DNA of 64,000 nt, from contig NZ_FYEB01000007.1 of NCBI RefSeq assembly GCF_900187445.1, positions 144,324-208,323 on the forward strand, given 5' to 3'. A program made the translations under genes and the position numbers. Each line of letters begins with the position of its first letter. The stretch's first letter is position 1. The DNA is from Pseudomonas sp. Irchel s3b2. GTDB taxonomy: Bacteria; Pseudomonadota; Gammaproteobacteria; Pseudomonadales; Pseudomonadaceae. The notes beneath the pieces were generated by a model. The model saw only the letters and a list, made by a program, of their open reading frames with translations. It did no database searches and had not been told where the DNA came from. This document shows positions 7,145 to 16,076 of this stretch, piece after piece.

Positions 7145-9202
7145 TCAAGCATCCGGCAGAGCCTGGAATGGTGCTTCTTTATCCGTACGTTCCTTGGTGC
7201 CCCAGGCAGCAATGCCGACCTTGAGTGCAAAGAACAGGATGCTGAACACCACAAGCAAAAACAGTGCGGTCAACGTGGCGTTGGTGTAGGCGTTGTAGAT
7301 CACATGCTGCATCTGCTCGATGCTTTTGGCCGGCGCCAGGACCTGCCCATTGGCCAACGCATCGCTGTACTTCTTCGCCAGCGCCAGGAAGCCGATGGCC
7401 GGGTTGGCGTCGAACAGTTTGATGAAGCCTGCGGTGGTGGTGCAGATCAGCAGCCACACCGCTGGCAGCATGGTCACCCAGACGTAGCGTTGGCGTTTCA
7501 TTTTGATCAGCACAACGGTTGCCAGCATCAATGCGATACCCGCCAGCATCTGGTTGGAGATGCCGAACAGCGGCCACAAGGTGTTGATGCCACCCAGCGG
7601 GTCGATCACGCCTTGGTATAGCAGATAACCCCACATCGCCACGCAACCGGCGGTGGCGATCAGGTTGGCGGTCCAGGACTCGGTGCGTTTGAGCGCTGGC
7701 ACGAAGGAGCCGAGCAAGTCCTGCAGCATGAATCGACCGGCACGGGTGCCGGCGTCGACGGCGGTCAGGATGAACAGCGCTTCGAACAGGATCGCGAAGT
7801 GGTACCAGAACGCCATGGTGTTTTCACCCGGCAGAAGTTGGTGCAGGATCTGTGCGATACCGACCGCCAGGGTCGGCGCACCGCCGGCACGGGCCAGGAT
7901 GGTGGTTTCGCCGATGTCCTTGGCCACCGCTTGCAGCGCTTCCGGGGTAATTGCAAAACCCCAACTGCTGACCGTCTGAGCCACCGAAACAGCATCGGAG
8001 CCTACAAGGGCCGCCGGGCTGTTCATCGCAAAGTACACGCCGGGCTCGATCACCGACGCAGCCACCATGGCCATGATGGCGACGAAGGATTCCATCAGCA
8101 TGCCGCCATAACCGATGTAACGGGCATGGCCTTCACTGGCGAGCAGTTTCGGCGTGGTGCCGGAAGCAATCAGTGCGTGGAAACCGGACACCGCGCCACA
8201 GGCAATGGTGATGAACAGGAACGGGAACAGACCGCCCTTCCACACCGGCCCGGTGCCGTCGATGAACTGGGTCAATGCCGGCATTTTCAGGTCGGGCATG
8301 GTGATCAGAATGCCGATCGCCAGCGCAACGATGGTGCCGATCTTCAGGAAAGTGGACAGGTAGTCACGCGGAGCGAGGATCAGCCACACCGGCAACACTG
8401 CCGCCACAAAACCGTAGCCGATCAGCATCCAGGTAATCTGGATTCCGGTGAAGGTAAAGGCTTTGGCCCACACCGGATCGGCGGCAATCTGCCCGCCCAG
8501 CCAGATCGAACCCAGCAGCAATGCCACGCCGATTACCGAGATTTCACCAATGCGACCCGGGCGGATGTAGCGCATGTAAATGCCCATGAACATCGCGATC
8601 GGGATGGTCGCCATCACCGTGAAAATGCCCCACGGGCTTTCGGCCAGGGCCTTGACCACGATCAGCGCCAGCACCGCGAGGATGATGATCATGATCAGGA
8701 AGCAGCCAAACAGCGCGATGGTCCCGGGGATGCGGCCCATTTCTTCACGGACCATGTCGCCCAGGGAACGGCCGTTGCGGCGGGTGGACAGGAACAGCAC
8801 CATGAAATCCTGAACCGCACCGGCCAGCACCACCCCGGCAATTAGCCACAGCGTACCGGGCAGGTAGCCCATCTGCGCCGCCAATACCGGGCCGACCAGC
8901 GGTCCTGCGCCGGCAATGGCTGCGAAGTGGTGGCCGAAAAGCACGTGTTTGTTGGTCGGCACGTAGTCCAGACCATCGTTGTTGAGTACGGCGGGAGTGG
9001 CTCGATTGGGATCGAGTTGCATCACCTTGGTGGCGATGAACAGGCTGTAATAGCGGTAGGCAACGAGATAGATAGCGACTGCTGCGACTACGATCCAGAG
9101 GGCGTTGATGGCTTCGCCGCGGCGCAGGGCCACGACACTCAGCGCAAACGCTCCCAGGACAGCCACGGCAAACCAGGCGAGGTGTTTAGCCAGACGGGGC
9201 AT
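7145..9202 (-). CDS. cstA: CstA/BtsT-family carbon-starvation transporter (pyruvate uptake)
   Basis: The 685-residue membrane protein has about 16-18 hydrophobic segments. It carries family blocks such as VLFGHHFAAIAGAGPLVGPV, MGYLPGTLW, DFMVLFLSTRRNG and DAGTRAGRFMLQD. CstA and BtsT are inner-membrane pyruvate (and peptide) uptake proteins induced by starvation or extracellular pyruvate. An AGGAGA site lies eight bases before the ATG. The downstream ybdD-like gene completes the usual pair. The divergent neighbour encodes a Cache-domain sensor kinase with its regulator, a likely control circuit (inference). The BtsT and CstA subfamilies cannot be separated with certainty by eye. Confidence 0.9.
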   Translation of the reverse strand: MPRLAKHLAWFAVAVLGAFALSVVALRRGEAINALWIVVAAVAIYLVAYRYYSLFIATKVMQLDPNRATPAVLNNDGLDYVPTNKHVLFGHHFAAIAGAGPLVGPVLAAQMGYLPGTLWLIAGVVLAGAVQDFMVLFLSTRRNGRSLGDMVREEMGRIPGTIALFGCFLIMIIILAVLALIVVKALAESPWGIFTVMATIPIAMFMGIYMRYIRPGRIGEISVIGVALLLGSIWLGGQIAADPVWAKAFTFTGIQITWMLIGYGFVAAVLPVWLILAPRDYLSTFLKIGTIVALAIGILITMPDLKMPALTQFIDGTGPVWKGGLFPFLFITIACGAVSGFHALIASGTTPKLLASEGHARYIGYGGMLMESFVAIMAMVAASVIEPGVYFAMNSPAALVGSDAVSVAQTVSSWGFAITPEALQAVAKDIGETTILARAGGAPTLAVGIAQILHQLLPGENTMAFWYHFAILFEALFILTAVDAGTRAGRFMLQDLLGSFVPALKRTESWTANLIATAGCVAMWGYLLYQGVIDPLGGINTLWPLFGISNQMLAGIALMLATVVLIKMKRQRYVWVTMLPAVWLLICTTTAGFIKLFDANPAIGFLALAKKYSDALANGQVLAPAKSIEQMQHVIYNAYTNATLTALFLLVVFSILFFALKVGIAAWGTKERTDKEAPFQALPDA

Positions 9203-9314
9203 AGCGTGTCTCCTGCCGACAGCCAGTGGCTGCGGCGGTAATTTTTATAATTGTGTCCGCTGTGCGGAGCGGGCCCAATATCCGCCCATGCTGTCGACAA
9301 ATAAATCCGCGTTA

Positions 9315-9352
9315 CTACGTACGTGGCATCTACGTAGTTCTACGTAGATGCC
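9315..9352. promoter_or_regulatory. Array of CTACGTA(G/C) palindromes upstream of cstA
   Basis: CTACGTAC (9315-9322), CTACGTAG (9330-9337) and CTACGTAG (9340-9347) have centres 15 and 10 bases apart. The last two also lie inside a larger inverted repeat with 12-base arms (9325-9336, 9341-9352). The array lies about 113-150 bases upstream of the cstA start and 160-200 bases before the sensor-kinase gene. I infer an operator, most simply for the adjacent LuxR-type regulator. Confidence 0.5.
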
Positions 9353-9361
9353 GCTGATCTC

Positions 9362-9452
9362 CTGTAGGAGCGAGCTTGCTCGCGAAGACGGCAGCACAGT
9401 CAACATAGACATCGCTGACACACCGCATTCGCGAGCAAGCTCGCTCCTACAG
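9362..9452. repeat. REP doublet (BIME-like)
   Basis: CTGTAGGAGCGAGCTTGCTC (9362 onward, 25-base arm) and its exact inverse (9428-9452) are separated by 41 bases. They lie in the divergent cstA/kinase intergenic region. This is the GTAGGAGCGAGCTTGCTCGCGAA class of Pseudomonas REP. Confidence 0.85.
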
Positions 9453-9513
9453 CGCGTATCTTTGGCATATGATGCCGGGCCTTCGCCTTCCCTCGGTCTG
9501 GCCAGGAGTAGAG

Positions 9514-10875
9514 ATGCAGCTCAAACACAAAATCGTCGCGCTCGGGATTCTGCCGCTGGTGTTGGCGATCGCGGTCATTTGCGCGCTGGTGATTTCCCTG
9601 AACCGCCAACTGGGTGATCAACAGGCGCAGCTGATCGAAGACAGCATTCTGGCGAGCAAACGCGCAGAGCTGAAAAATTACGTCGAAATGGCGCAAAGCC
9701 TGATCGCACCGCTGTACGACGAAGGTCGGGGTGATCAGCGCGCGCAGCAACAAGTGCTGGAAGAACTGCGCAAGCTCAGCTTTGGCATCAATGGCTATTT
9801 TTTCGTCTACGACCACGAGGGTCGCAGTCTGATGCATGCGCGCCAGTCAGAGCTGGTGGGCAAATACCTGTGGGACATGACCGACCCTCACGGTTTACCA
9901 GTGATCCAGGCGTTGCTCAAAAGTGCGCAATCAGGCGAAGGCTTTCAACGTTACGCCTGGAACAAACCCTCTTCCGGCCAGGTGACCGACAAGCTTGCCT
10001 ACGTGGTGATGCTGGACCGTTGGGGCTGGATGCTCGGCACCGGCATCTACCTTGAAGACGTTGAACGCGCCACCCAGCAAGCGCGTGCCGAGGTGGCTCA
10101 GGGCATCCGCAAAACCATGCTGGCGATTGCCGTGGTGGCCCTCGTGGCGGTGTTGTTTGTCTTCGCCAGCGGTATGACGCTGAACGTCAGCGAACATCGC
10201 CTGGCCGACAAAAAACTCCAGCGCCTGACTCAACGCATTGTCAGCCTGCAGGAGGAAGAACGATCCCGGGTTTCCCGAGAGCTACACGACGGCATCAGCC
10301 AGCTACTGGTGTCGATCAAGTTTCAGTTCGAACTGGCCAGCCATGTGCTGGAGAATGGACAAGACAAGGGATTGGGCATTTTAAGAGACGCCACGCAGCG
10401 TCTCGGAGACGCAATTGGCGAAGTTCGCAGCCTCTCTCATGATTTGCGTTCGTCGCTGCTCGATACCCTCGGCCTGCCAGCGGCAATCGGTCAACTCGCC
10501 GCAGAATTCGAGCAACGCAGCGGTCTGGTCGTGACCTTCAACGATAACGAATTCGACTGTCATTTGGTCGATGGCGCTGCTGTCTCGTTGTTTCGTATCG
10601 TGCAAGAAGGCCTGACCAATATCGAACGCCACGCACAGGCAAAACACGTCATTATTACCCTGCACGGCTCTGAAAAGTCCGTACGGTTGACGGTGGTCGA
10701 TGACGGTATCGGTTTCAACGTCGCCCAGGTTGAACGTCGTCACGCCGGCATTGGCCTGCGCAATATTCGTGAACGTGTCGAGCATTTTGGCGGTCGATTC
10801 GACCTGACATCGATGCCGGGAAGAAGTGAGCTCGACGTGCTGCTGCCGATGAAGCTGCCCGGTACAGAACGCTGA
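9514..10875 (+). CDS. Cache-domain sensor histidine kinase (NarL/HisKA_3 type)
   Basis: The 453-residue protein has a TM helix at about residues 8-30, a periplasmic Cache domain (about 40-195, with GINGYFFVYDHEGRSLMH and GWMLGTGIYLEDVE), and a second TM at about 205-225. A HisKA_3 dimerisation domain carries the likely phospho-acceptor His258 (SRELHDGISQLL). A C-terminal HATPase follows, with NIERHAQA, DDGIGF and GIGLRNIRERV. Single-Cache domains of this style bind small carboxylates such as pyruvate or acetate. ATG 9514 is chosen for its AGGAG site; upstream codons lie next to the REP. It is cotranscribed with the response regulator and divergent from cstA, so pyruvate-like sensing is plausible. 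Confidence 0.85.
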   Translation: MQLKHKIVALGILPLVLAIAVICALVISLNRQLGDQQAQLIEDSILASKRAELKNYVEMAQSLIAPLYDEGRGDQRAQQQVLEELRKLSFGINGYFFVYDHEGRSLMHARQSELVGKYLWDMTDPHGLPVIQALLKSAQSGEGFQRYAWNKPSSGQVTDKLAYVVMLDRWGWMLGTGIYLEDVERATQQARAEVAQGIRKTMLAIAVVALVAVLFVFASGMTLNVSEHRLADKKLQRLTQRIVSLQEEERSRVSRELHDGISQLLVSIKFQFELASHVLENGQDKGLGILRDATQRLGDAIGEVRSLSHDLRSSLLDTLGLPAAIGQLAAEFEQRSGLVVTFNDNEFDCHLVDGAAVSLFRIVQEGLTNIERHAQAKHVIITLHGSEKSVRLTVVDDGIGFNVAQVERRHAGIGLRNIRERVEHFGGRFDLTSMPGRSELDVLLPMKLPGTER

Positions 10876-10908
10876 CTCACCCCATAACAATTAGAGTGAA
10901 TGCCTGCG

Positions 10909-11541
10909 ATGAACCTGCCCTACCCGATCCGCGTCGCCCTGGTCGACGATCACTCCCTGGTCCGTGACGGAATCAAATCGCTGCTGGCGGTCATGGCGCC
11001 GCTGGAAGTGGTGGGAGAAGCCGAGAATGGCGCCGATGCCATTGAAATGGTCGGCCGCTGCCAGCCGGATCTGTTGCTGGTCGATATCAGTCTGAAGGAC
11101 ATCAACGGCCTCGAGCTGACCCGGTTGTTACGCAGCCAGTACCCGTCGCTCAAAGTGCTGGTACTGAGCATGTACGACAACTATGAATACGTCAGTGAAT
11201 CCGTTCGCTCGGGTGCCAGTGGCTATGTGCTGAAGAACGCGCCTTCACGGGAAATCATTGCGGCGATCGAAGCCATTGTCAGTGGTGGAACGTTCTACAG
11301 TGCCGAAATCGCGCAACGGCTCATCGCCGATAAAAGTACCGACAATGAGCTGACGCCGCGTGAAAGTCAGGTGCTGTATAAGATGGCCCAAGGTCTGAAC
11401 AACAAGGAAATGGCTCGCGAACTGGATATCAGCGTCCGGACGGTAGAAACCCATCGCCTGAGCATCCGTCGCAAGCTCAACATCGACAAACCCGCGGCCC
11501 TCGTAAAGTACGCGATCGATCACGGGATCATTTCTCGTTAA
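10909..11541 (+). CDS. LuxR/NarL-family response regulator
   Basis: The 210-residue protein has a receiver domain with the acidic pair in VDDHSLVRDG, phospho-acceptor Asp59 (LLVDISLKD) and the conserved Lys in YVLKNA. It is followed by a LuxR-type HTH (LTPRESQVLYKMAQGLNNKEMARELDIS in two blocks, then RTVETHRLSIRRKLNI). An alternative ATG lies at 10900; neither has an ideal ribosome site. It lies 33 bases after the kinase gene, so the two form a two-component pair. The CTACGTAG array upstream of cstA is the best local candidate for its binding site (inference). Confidence 0.85.
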   Translation: MNLPYPIRVALVDDHSLVRDGIKSLLAVMAPLEVVGEAENGADAIEMVGRCQPDLLLVDISLKDINGLELTRLLRSQYPSLKVLVLSMYDNYEYVSESVRSGASGYVLKNAPSREIIAAIEAIVSGGTFYSAEIAQRLIADKSTDNELTPRESQVLYKMAQGLNNKEMARELDISVRTVETHRLSIRRKLNIDKPAALVKYAIDHGIISR

Positions 11542-11548
11542 CCGCGAT

Positions 11549-12070
11549 TCACACCGTACTCGTATTAACGACGCGTGCCGTGCGAATAAACAAGGCGCGT
11601 ACCTTGTCCCAGAAATTGCCCCCCAGCACGAAAAAGCTGCCGATCAACATGGCATCGCCCAGCGCCTGGGCCTGCCACAGATTCGGTCTCAGCCCCGGCC
11701 AAAGAGTGTCTATGTAAGGTTCGAGAAATCCCGAGATCAGCGGCAGGCAAAACATCACGATGCCAATTTTGTGACGAGCCGGGCCTACTTCCTGGTCTGT
11801 CGGTGCAAGCGTGGAGACGTAACCAAACATGCTGCGCTTGAGTTGCTGAAAGCCGGATTTGCCCATGATCGCAATGGCGAGAATCAACAGAATCTTGTTA
11901 CTGATAAACAACACGCCTGTCAGCGCCGCGATCTTTGAACCTGATACATCCGCAGCGGCAGCGAGAGGCACCATCAGCCAGGATCCCAGCATCAAACAGA
12001 TAATCGCGATGCCCAGTTTGAAGCGCCAACCAGCGGAACTGGGTGCATTGTTGTCCTGAGGGTTGCTCAT
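11549..12070 (-). CDS. Membrane protein with two transporter-suffix-like modules
   Basis: The 173-residue protein has four hydrophobic helices. It appears to be an internal duplication: the first half begins GWRFKLGIAIICL and ends GKSGFQQLKRSMFG; the second begins ARHKIGIVMFCLP and ends GGNFWDKVRALFIR. This (R/H)(F/H)K(L/I)GI-two helices-G-x-FW/Q-xK/VR pattern resembles the short transporter suffix domain found as stand-alone proteins or as tails of transporters. Function is unknown. It is convergent with the response-regulator gene, with only seven bases between stop codons. Confidence 0.6.
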   Translation of the reverse strand: MSNPQDNNAPSSAGWRFKLGIAIICLMLGSWLMVPLAAAADVSGSKIAALTGVLFISNKILLILAIAIMGKSGFQQLKRSMFGYVSTLAPTDQEVGPARHKIGIVMFCLPLISGFLEPYIDTLWPGLRPNLWQAQALGDAMLIGSFFVLGGNFWDKVRALFIRTARVVNTSTV

Positions 12071-12199
12071 GGTCTTCTTAACCTTCTTTTCTGGCCGGGA
12101 TTAATAGATCTTCAGAAGCGTAGCAGTTGGCCGATCCCATGATCATCCGACATCGCCTTGTATTTCTCCGGGCTGTACTAACCTAAGCGAAACCAAATC

Positions 12200-12291
12200 C
12201 TGTAGGAGCGAGGCTTGCCCGCGAAGAACGATGACGCGTAATACCTTAAAAACCGCGGTGCATTCTTCGCGGGCAAGCCTCGCTCCTACAG
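12200..12291. repeat. REP doublet
   Basis: CTGTAGGAGCGAGGCTTGCC (arm 12200-12227) and its inverse (12264-12291) flank 36 bases. The pair sits upstream of the efflux operon. It belongs to the AGGCTTGCCCGCGAA subclass. Confidence 0.85.
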
Positions 12292-12362
12292 AATCTTGCC
12301 CAGGCATTCAATATTGGGGATGTTCGGATGACGTTTTCCCAAGATCTACTATCAGTGCAACG

Positions 12363-13895
12363 ATGCTGACGCGCTCGGGTCGGCTGCTTCTGCTGGTCGC
12401 CCTTGGCCTTGGCGGCTGTGTCCGTCTGGGGCCGGATTTTCAGGCCCCAGGCGAGGCCTGGACAAAACTCTGGAGCAGCCCTGCGCTCGAGCAGGCCAGC
12501 CAACGAAGCCTGAATCCCGACCTTCGCCAGTGGTGGCAAGTGTTCGCCGACCCGGTCCTCGACGCGCTGATCGCCGAATCGGACGCTCACAATTCAGACC
12601 TGAAAATCGCCGGCCTTCGCGTCATGGAAGCCCGTGCCCGGTTGGGTATTGCGCAAAGCGGGCGCTATCCGCAACTGCAACAGGCCAGCGCCGACAGCCT
12701 GTACTTCAACCGCAAGCAGTCCGGCGGCAACAACCCGCAAGACAGCCACTTCTGGCAACACAGCGCGGGCTTTGACGTCGGTTGGGAACTGGACTTCTGG
12801 GGGCGTTTCAGTCGAGCCATCGAATCGTCCGATGCCAGTTACTTCGCGGCTCAAGCCAACTATGAAGACATACTTGTACTGCTGCGTGCTCAGGTGGCCG
12901 ACACTTACTTTTCGTTGCGCACCACCGAAGCGCGTTTGCGCGTCGCCCGAGAAAACGCCGAGCAGCAAAAGCGCAACTTTGAAATCACTGAAAAATTGTT
13001 CAACAGTGGCCAGAGCGCCGAACTCGACCTGCAACAAGCCAAGACCCAGTACCTGGGCACCTTGAGCAGCATTCCGGATTTTGAGGCGCAAGTACTGCGC
13101 ACCCGTAATGCCTTGGCTGTGCTGACCGGACAACCGCCCAGCGCCCTGCCCCAACTGCTCGAGAACCCGGGGTTGATCCCGCTGGTTGACCGAGCTGTGC
13201 TGCAAGACGTACCGGCCAGCCTGCTGTTGCGTCGACCGGATATACGTGCAGCCGAACTGAATGTCGCCGCCCAGTCGGCTCTGATCGGTGTGGCGGAAAC
13301 CGACTTCTATCCGTCGCTGACCTTGCTGGGCAGCATCGTCTGGACGACCGACACGCTGAGCGGCACCTCCAACAGCCTGGACCTGATCGGCGGCCCCAGT
13401 TTGCGCTGGAACCTGTTTGACCACGGCCAGATCAGCAACAACGTGCGTGTACAGGATGCGCGGTTGCAGCAGCTGATCGAGGTGTATCGCGACAAAGTCC
13501 GCCAGGCCGCACGGGAGGCCGATGATGCCGCCAGCAGTTTGATCAAATCACTGGAACGCGAGCGCATCCTGGGTGAAGCGCAGATCGCGGCCAAGCGTTC
13601 GTTGAGCCTGGCCAGCACCCAATACCGGGAAGGTTACTCGGACTTCCAGCGCGTGCTGGATGCTCAACGCGCACTGCTCGAACAGCAGGACAATTACCTG
13701 GTCAGCCGCAGCAATGCCGTAAGTAACCTGATCGCTCTGTACAAAGCCCTTGGCGGTGGGTGGTACAGCGCCCAGCCGACAGTCGATAAAAACACTCGCC
13801 AGCAAATGGAACAACGCACCGATTGGGGCAACCTGCTGAAAGAGTCGGCCCCTTCGCAAGCCTCCTATCCCGAACCAGAAGGTCAAAGTCGATGA
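12363..13895 (+). CDS. Outer-membrane efflux lipoprotein (NodT/OprM-type TolC family)
   Basis: The product is a 510-residue lipoprotein. The signal LLLLVALGLGGC ends in a lipobox with Cys20 or so, then RLGPDFQAP typical of the NodT family. It contains the two long OEP helical repeats (for example LKIAGLRVMEARARLGIAQSG and VAQTDFYPSLTLLG-like segments). These trimers form the outer-membrane channel of tripartite efflux pumps. ATG 12363 is chosen because it starts directly at the signal peptide. The last four bases overlap the adaptor gene (ATGA), showing tight coupling with the HlyD and DUF2955 genes downstream. Confidence 0.9.
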   Translation: MLTRSGRLLLLVALGLGGCVRLGPDFQAPGEAWTKLWSSPALEQASQRSLNPDLRQWWQVFADPVLDALIAESDAHNSDLKIAGLRVMEARARLGIAQSGRYPQLQQASADSLYFNRKQSGGNNPQDSHFWQHSAGFDVGWELDFWGRFSRAIESSDASYFAAQANYEDILVLLRAQVADTYFSLRTTEARLRVARENAEQQKRNFEITEKLFNSGQSAELDLQQAKTQYLGTLSSIPDFEAQVLRTRNALAVLTGQPPSALPQLLENPGLIPLVDRAVLQDVPASLLLRRPDIRAAELNVAAQSALIGVAETDFYPSLTLLGSIVWTTDTLSGTSNSLDLIGGPSLRWNLFDHGQISNNVRVQDARLQQLIEVYRDKVRQAAREADDAASSLIKSLERERILGEAQIAAKRSLSLASTQYREGYSDFQRVLDAQRALLEQQDNYLVSRSNAVSNLIALYKALGGGWYSAQPTVDKNTRQQMEQRTDWGNLLKESAPSQASYPEPEGQSR

Positions 13896-15040
13896 CTGAA
13901 CCCTCGCCGCCCGTCACTGAGGCGCCCTCCCCCAAGACGCCCGAGCCTGCTGCCGATCCTGCAAAGAAAGGCATCAGATGGGTGATGCTGCTGATTGTCC
14001 TGAGCCTGGCCTGGTATTTGTTGGCTGACCATTTCACCCCGTATACGCAACAGGCTCGGGTGGGTGCCTTTGTCATTCCGGTGGCCTCCGAAGTGGCCGG
14101 CCGGGTGACCCGTGTGAATGTGCGCAACAATCAGGACGTCAAGGCGGGCGATGTGCTGTTTGAAGTGGATCAGCAGCCCTATCAAATAGCCGTCGACCGT
14201 GCACGCGCGGACCTCGAATCGACACGCCGACAGATCGGTGCCAGCACCGCCGGTATTGCTTCGGCTCAAGCCAATTTGCGCGCCGCCCAGGCCAATGAAC
14301 TCAAGGCGCGGCAGGACAATCAGCGTCTTGAAGGCTTGTACCGCGAAGACCCCGGCACCATTTCCGTGCGTCTGCTCGAAGTCTCTCGAGCCAGCCGTGA
14401 ACAGGCCGTCAGTCAGGTCGCCGCAGCCCGTGCCGAAGTCCAGCGGGCCCGGGAACAGGAAGGCGGCAGCGAAGAAGACAACGCGCTGTTGCGTAGCGCC
14501 GCCACGGCATTGTCAAAAGCCGAACTGGACTTGTCCAACACGCAGATACGCGCACGGTCGGCGGGACTGATCACCGATCTGCGCACCGATGTCGGACAGT
14601 TCGCCGCCGCCGGCGGCCCGGTCATGACCCTGATTGCCATCCACGATGTATGGATCAGCGCGGACATGACCGAAAACAACCTCGGCCTGGTCGAGGTCGA
14701 CACCCCTGTTTCGATTGTTCTGGATGCCATGCCGGGGAAGGTTTTCGAGGGCCGTGTGCGCAGTGTCGGCTACGGTGTCAGCGTCGGTCAGCCCACTGCA
14801 CCCGGTAGCCTCCCCTCTGTGCAGAACAGCCGCGATTGGTTGCGCCCGGCCCAGCGTTTTCCGGTGATCATCGAGTTTTCCGAGGACTCCATGAACACGC
14901 TGCGCGACAGCCGCGCCATCCGAGCCATCCGTGCCGGTGGGCAGGCTGAAGTGATGGCGTTCCCTACCCAAGGCAATCCGCTGAACCTGCTTGGGCGTTT
15001 GTTTGTGTGGCTAATGAGCTGGCTGAGCTATGCCTATTAA
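13892..15040 (+). CDS. HlyD/EmrA-type membrane-fusion adaptor
   Basis: The 382-residue protein has a proline-rich cytoplasmic N-terminus and one TM helix (about residues 29-47, WVMLLIVLSLAWYLLAD). Biotinyl-lipoyl and alpha-hairpin regions follow (VIPVASEVAGRVTRVNV, DVKAGDVLFEVDQQPY, then coiled-coil helices to about residue 220). The beta-barrel half includes GLITDLRTDVGQFAAAGGP. It bridges the inner-membrane partner and the outer-membrane channel. The start overlaps the preceding stop by four bases, and the end overlaps the DUF2955 gene by 11 bases. This is translational coupling of a three-part export system. Confidence 0.9.
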   Translation: MTEPSPPVTEAPSPKTPEPAADPAKKGIRWVMLLIVLSLAWYLLADHFTPYTQQARVGAFVIPVASEVAGRVTRVNVRNNQDVKAGDVLFEVDQQPYQIAVDRARADLESTRRQIGASTAGIASAQANLRAAQANELKARQDNQRLEGLYREDPGTISVRLLEVSRASREQAVSQVAAARAEVQRAREQEGGSEEDNALLRSAATALSKAELDLSNTQIRARSAGLITDLRTDVGQFAAAGGPVMTLIAIHDVWISADMTENNLGLVEVDTPVSIVLDAMPGKVFEGRVRSVGYGVSVGQPTAPGSLPSVQNSRDWLRPAQRFPVIIEFSEDSMNTLRDSRAIRAIRAGGQAEVMAFPTQGNPLNLLGRLFVWLMSWLSYAY

Positions 15041-16076
15041 GGGCGTGCCTGCCAAGCGCACGCCTCGGGTACAGCGCGCGCTACGTCTGGCCACAGGCAC
15101 GGCGCTGTGCCTGGCCATCAGCTTCGGCCTGGGGTTGCCGATCCCGTTTCTCGCGCCGGTGCTCGCCGTGTTGCTGTTGGCCTCGCTCAATCGGCCTCTG
15201 CCCTTCAGGACCGGACTGATACTGGCTCTGGTCGCCATGCTGACTACCGGCATCGGCTTGTTGCTGATCCCTGTCCTGCGTTACTACCCCTTCAGTGGCG
15301 TGCTGCTGATCGGTGTGTGTCTGTTCCTGGCCTTTGGCTTTGGGTTGCGTGGTGGTAATAACTTGATCATGACCTTTCTGATCATCGGCCTGACCATGAT
15401 TTCCTCGGCCGGTGTCGCCGAGTTCGATCTGGCGTTGATGGTCATCGGTGCCTTGGTCAAGAGTTTGATCCTTGTCGTCATCGTCTTGGCGTTCAGTCAC
15501 TGGCTATTTCCCGACCCGCCCAATGCACCTTCCCCACCCGCGGCCGCCGCTCTATCGGCGCAGGAGGTGAGCAGGATTGCACTACGTGCCACCCTGATCG
15601 TGTTACCTGCGTTTCTGCTGGCGTTGATCGACCCGACCTATCTGCCGATCATTTTGAAAGCGGTCAGCCTTGGCCAACAAAGTTCGACGACAACGGCGCG
15701 CAACGCTGCTCATGAACTGGTCGGTTCGACCTTCATGGGGGGGCTATTGGCGATTGTGTTCTGGTGCGCGCTCAGCCTGTTTGTCCACCTGTGGATGTTC
15801 TTTCTGTGGATGCTCCTGTTCGGCTTACTGTTGGCACGCAAGCTCTATGCCCTGAGCCCGACCCGGCAAACCCCGGGGTTCTGGCTCAACAGTCTGGTCA
15901 CGCTGATCATCCTGCTGGGTCAATCGGTTCAGGACAGCCTCGCCGGGAAGGACGTCTATACCGCCTTCGCCGTGCGCATGGGGCTGTTTATCCTCCTCAC
16001 GCTCTATGCCTGCCTGATGGTTTATCTAATCGATCAGCGGCGGCGAAATCCAGGCGTCAGTCAACCCGATCACTGA
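15030..16076 (+). CDS. DUF2955 inner-membrane protein of an efflux operon
   Basis: The 348-residue protein has about ten hydrophobic segments in two blocks separated by a polar, proline-rich linker (PDPPNAPSPPAAAALSAQ, near residue 165-183). This is the DUF2955 pattern, related in layout to FUSC/YccS-type aromatic-acid exporters such as AaeB. It probably forms the inner-membrane component of the pump made with the two upstream genes; the substrate is unknown. It overlaps the adaptor gene by 11 bases at its start. At its end it overlaps the convergent AraC gene by seven bases. Confidence 0.8.
   Translation: MPIKGVPAKRTPRVQRALRLATGTALCLAISFGLGLPIPFLAPVLAVLLLASLNRPLPFRTGLILALVAMLTTGIGLLLIPVLRYYPFSGVLLIGVCLFLAFGFGLRGGNNLIMTFLIIGLTMISSAGVAEFDLALMVIGALVKSLILVVIVLAFSHWLFPDPPNAPSPPAAAALSAQEVSRIALRATLIVLPAFLLALIDPTYLPIILKAVSLGQQSSTTTARNAAHELVGSTFMGGLLAIVFWCALSLFVHLWMFFLWMLLFGLLLARKLYALSPTRQTPGFWLNSLVTLIILLGQSVQDSLAGKDVYTAFAVRMGLFILLTLYACLMVYLIDQRRRNPGVSQPDH

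Noticed and set aside
7799-8845. Long plus-strand frame opposite cstA
   Set aside because: Polar, histidine/glutamine-rich shadow of a high-GC gene; the opposite strand has full CstA motifs.
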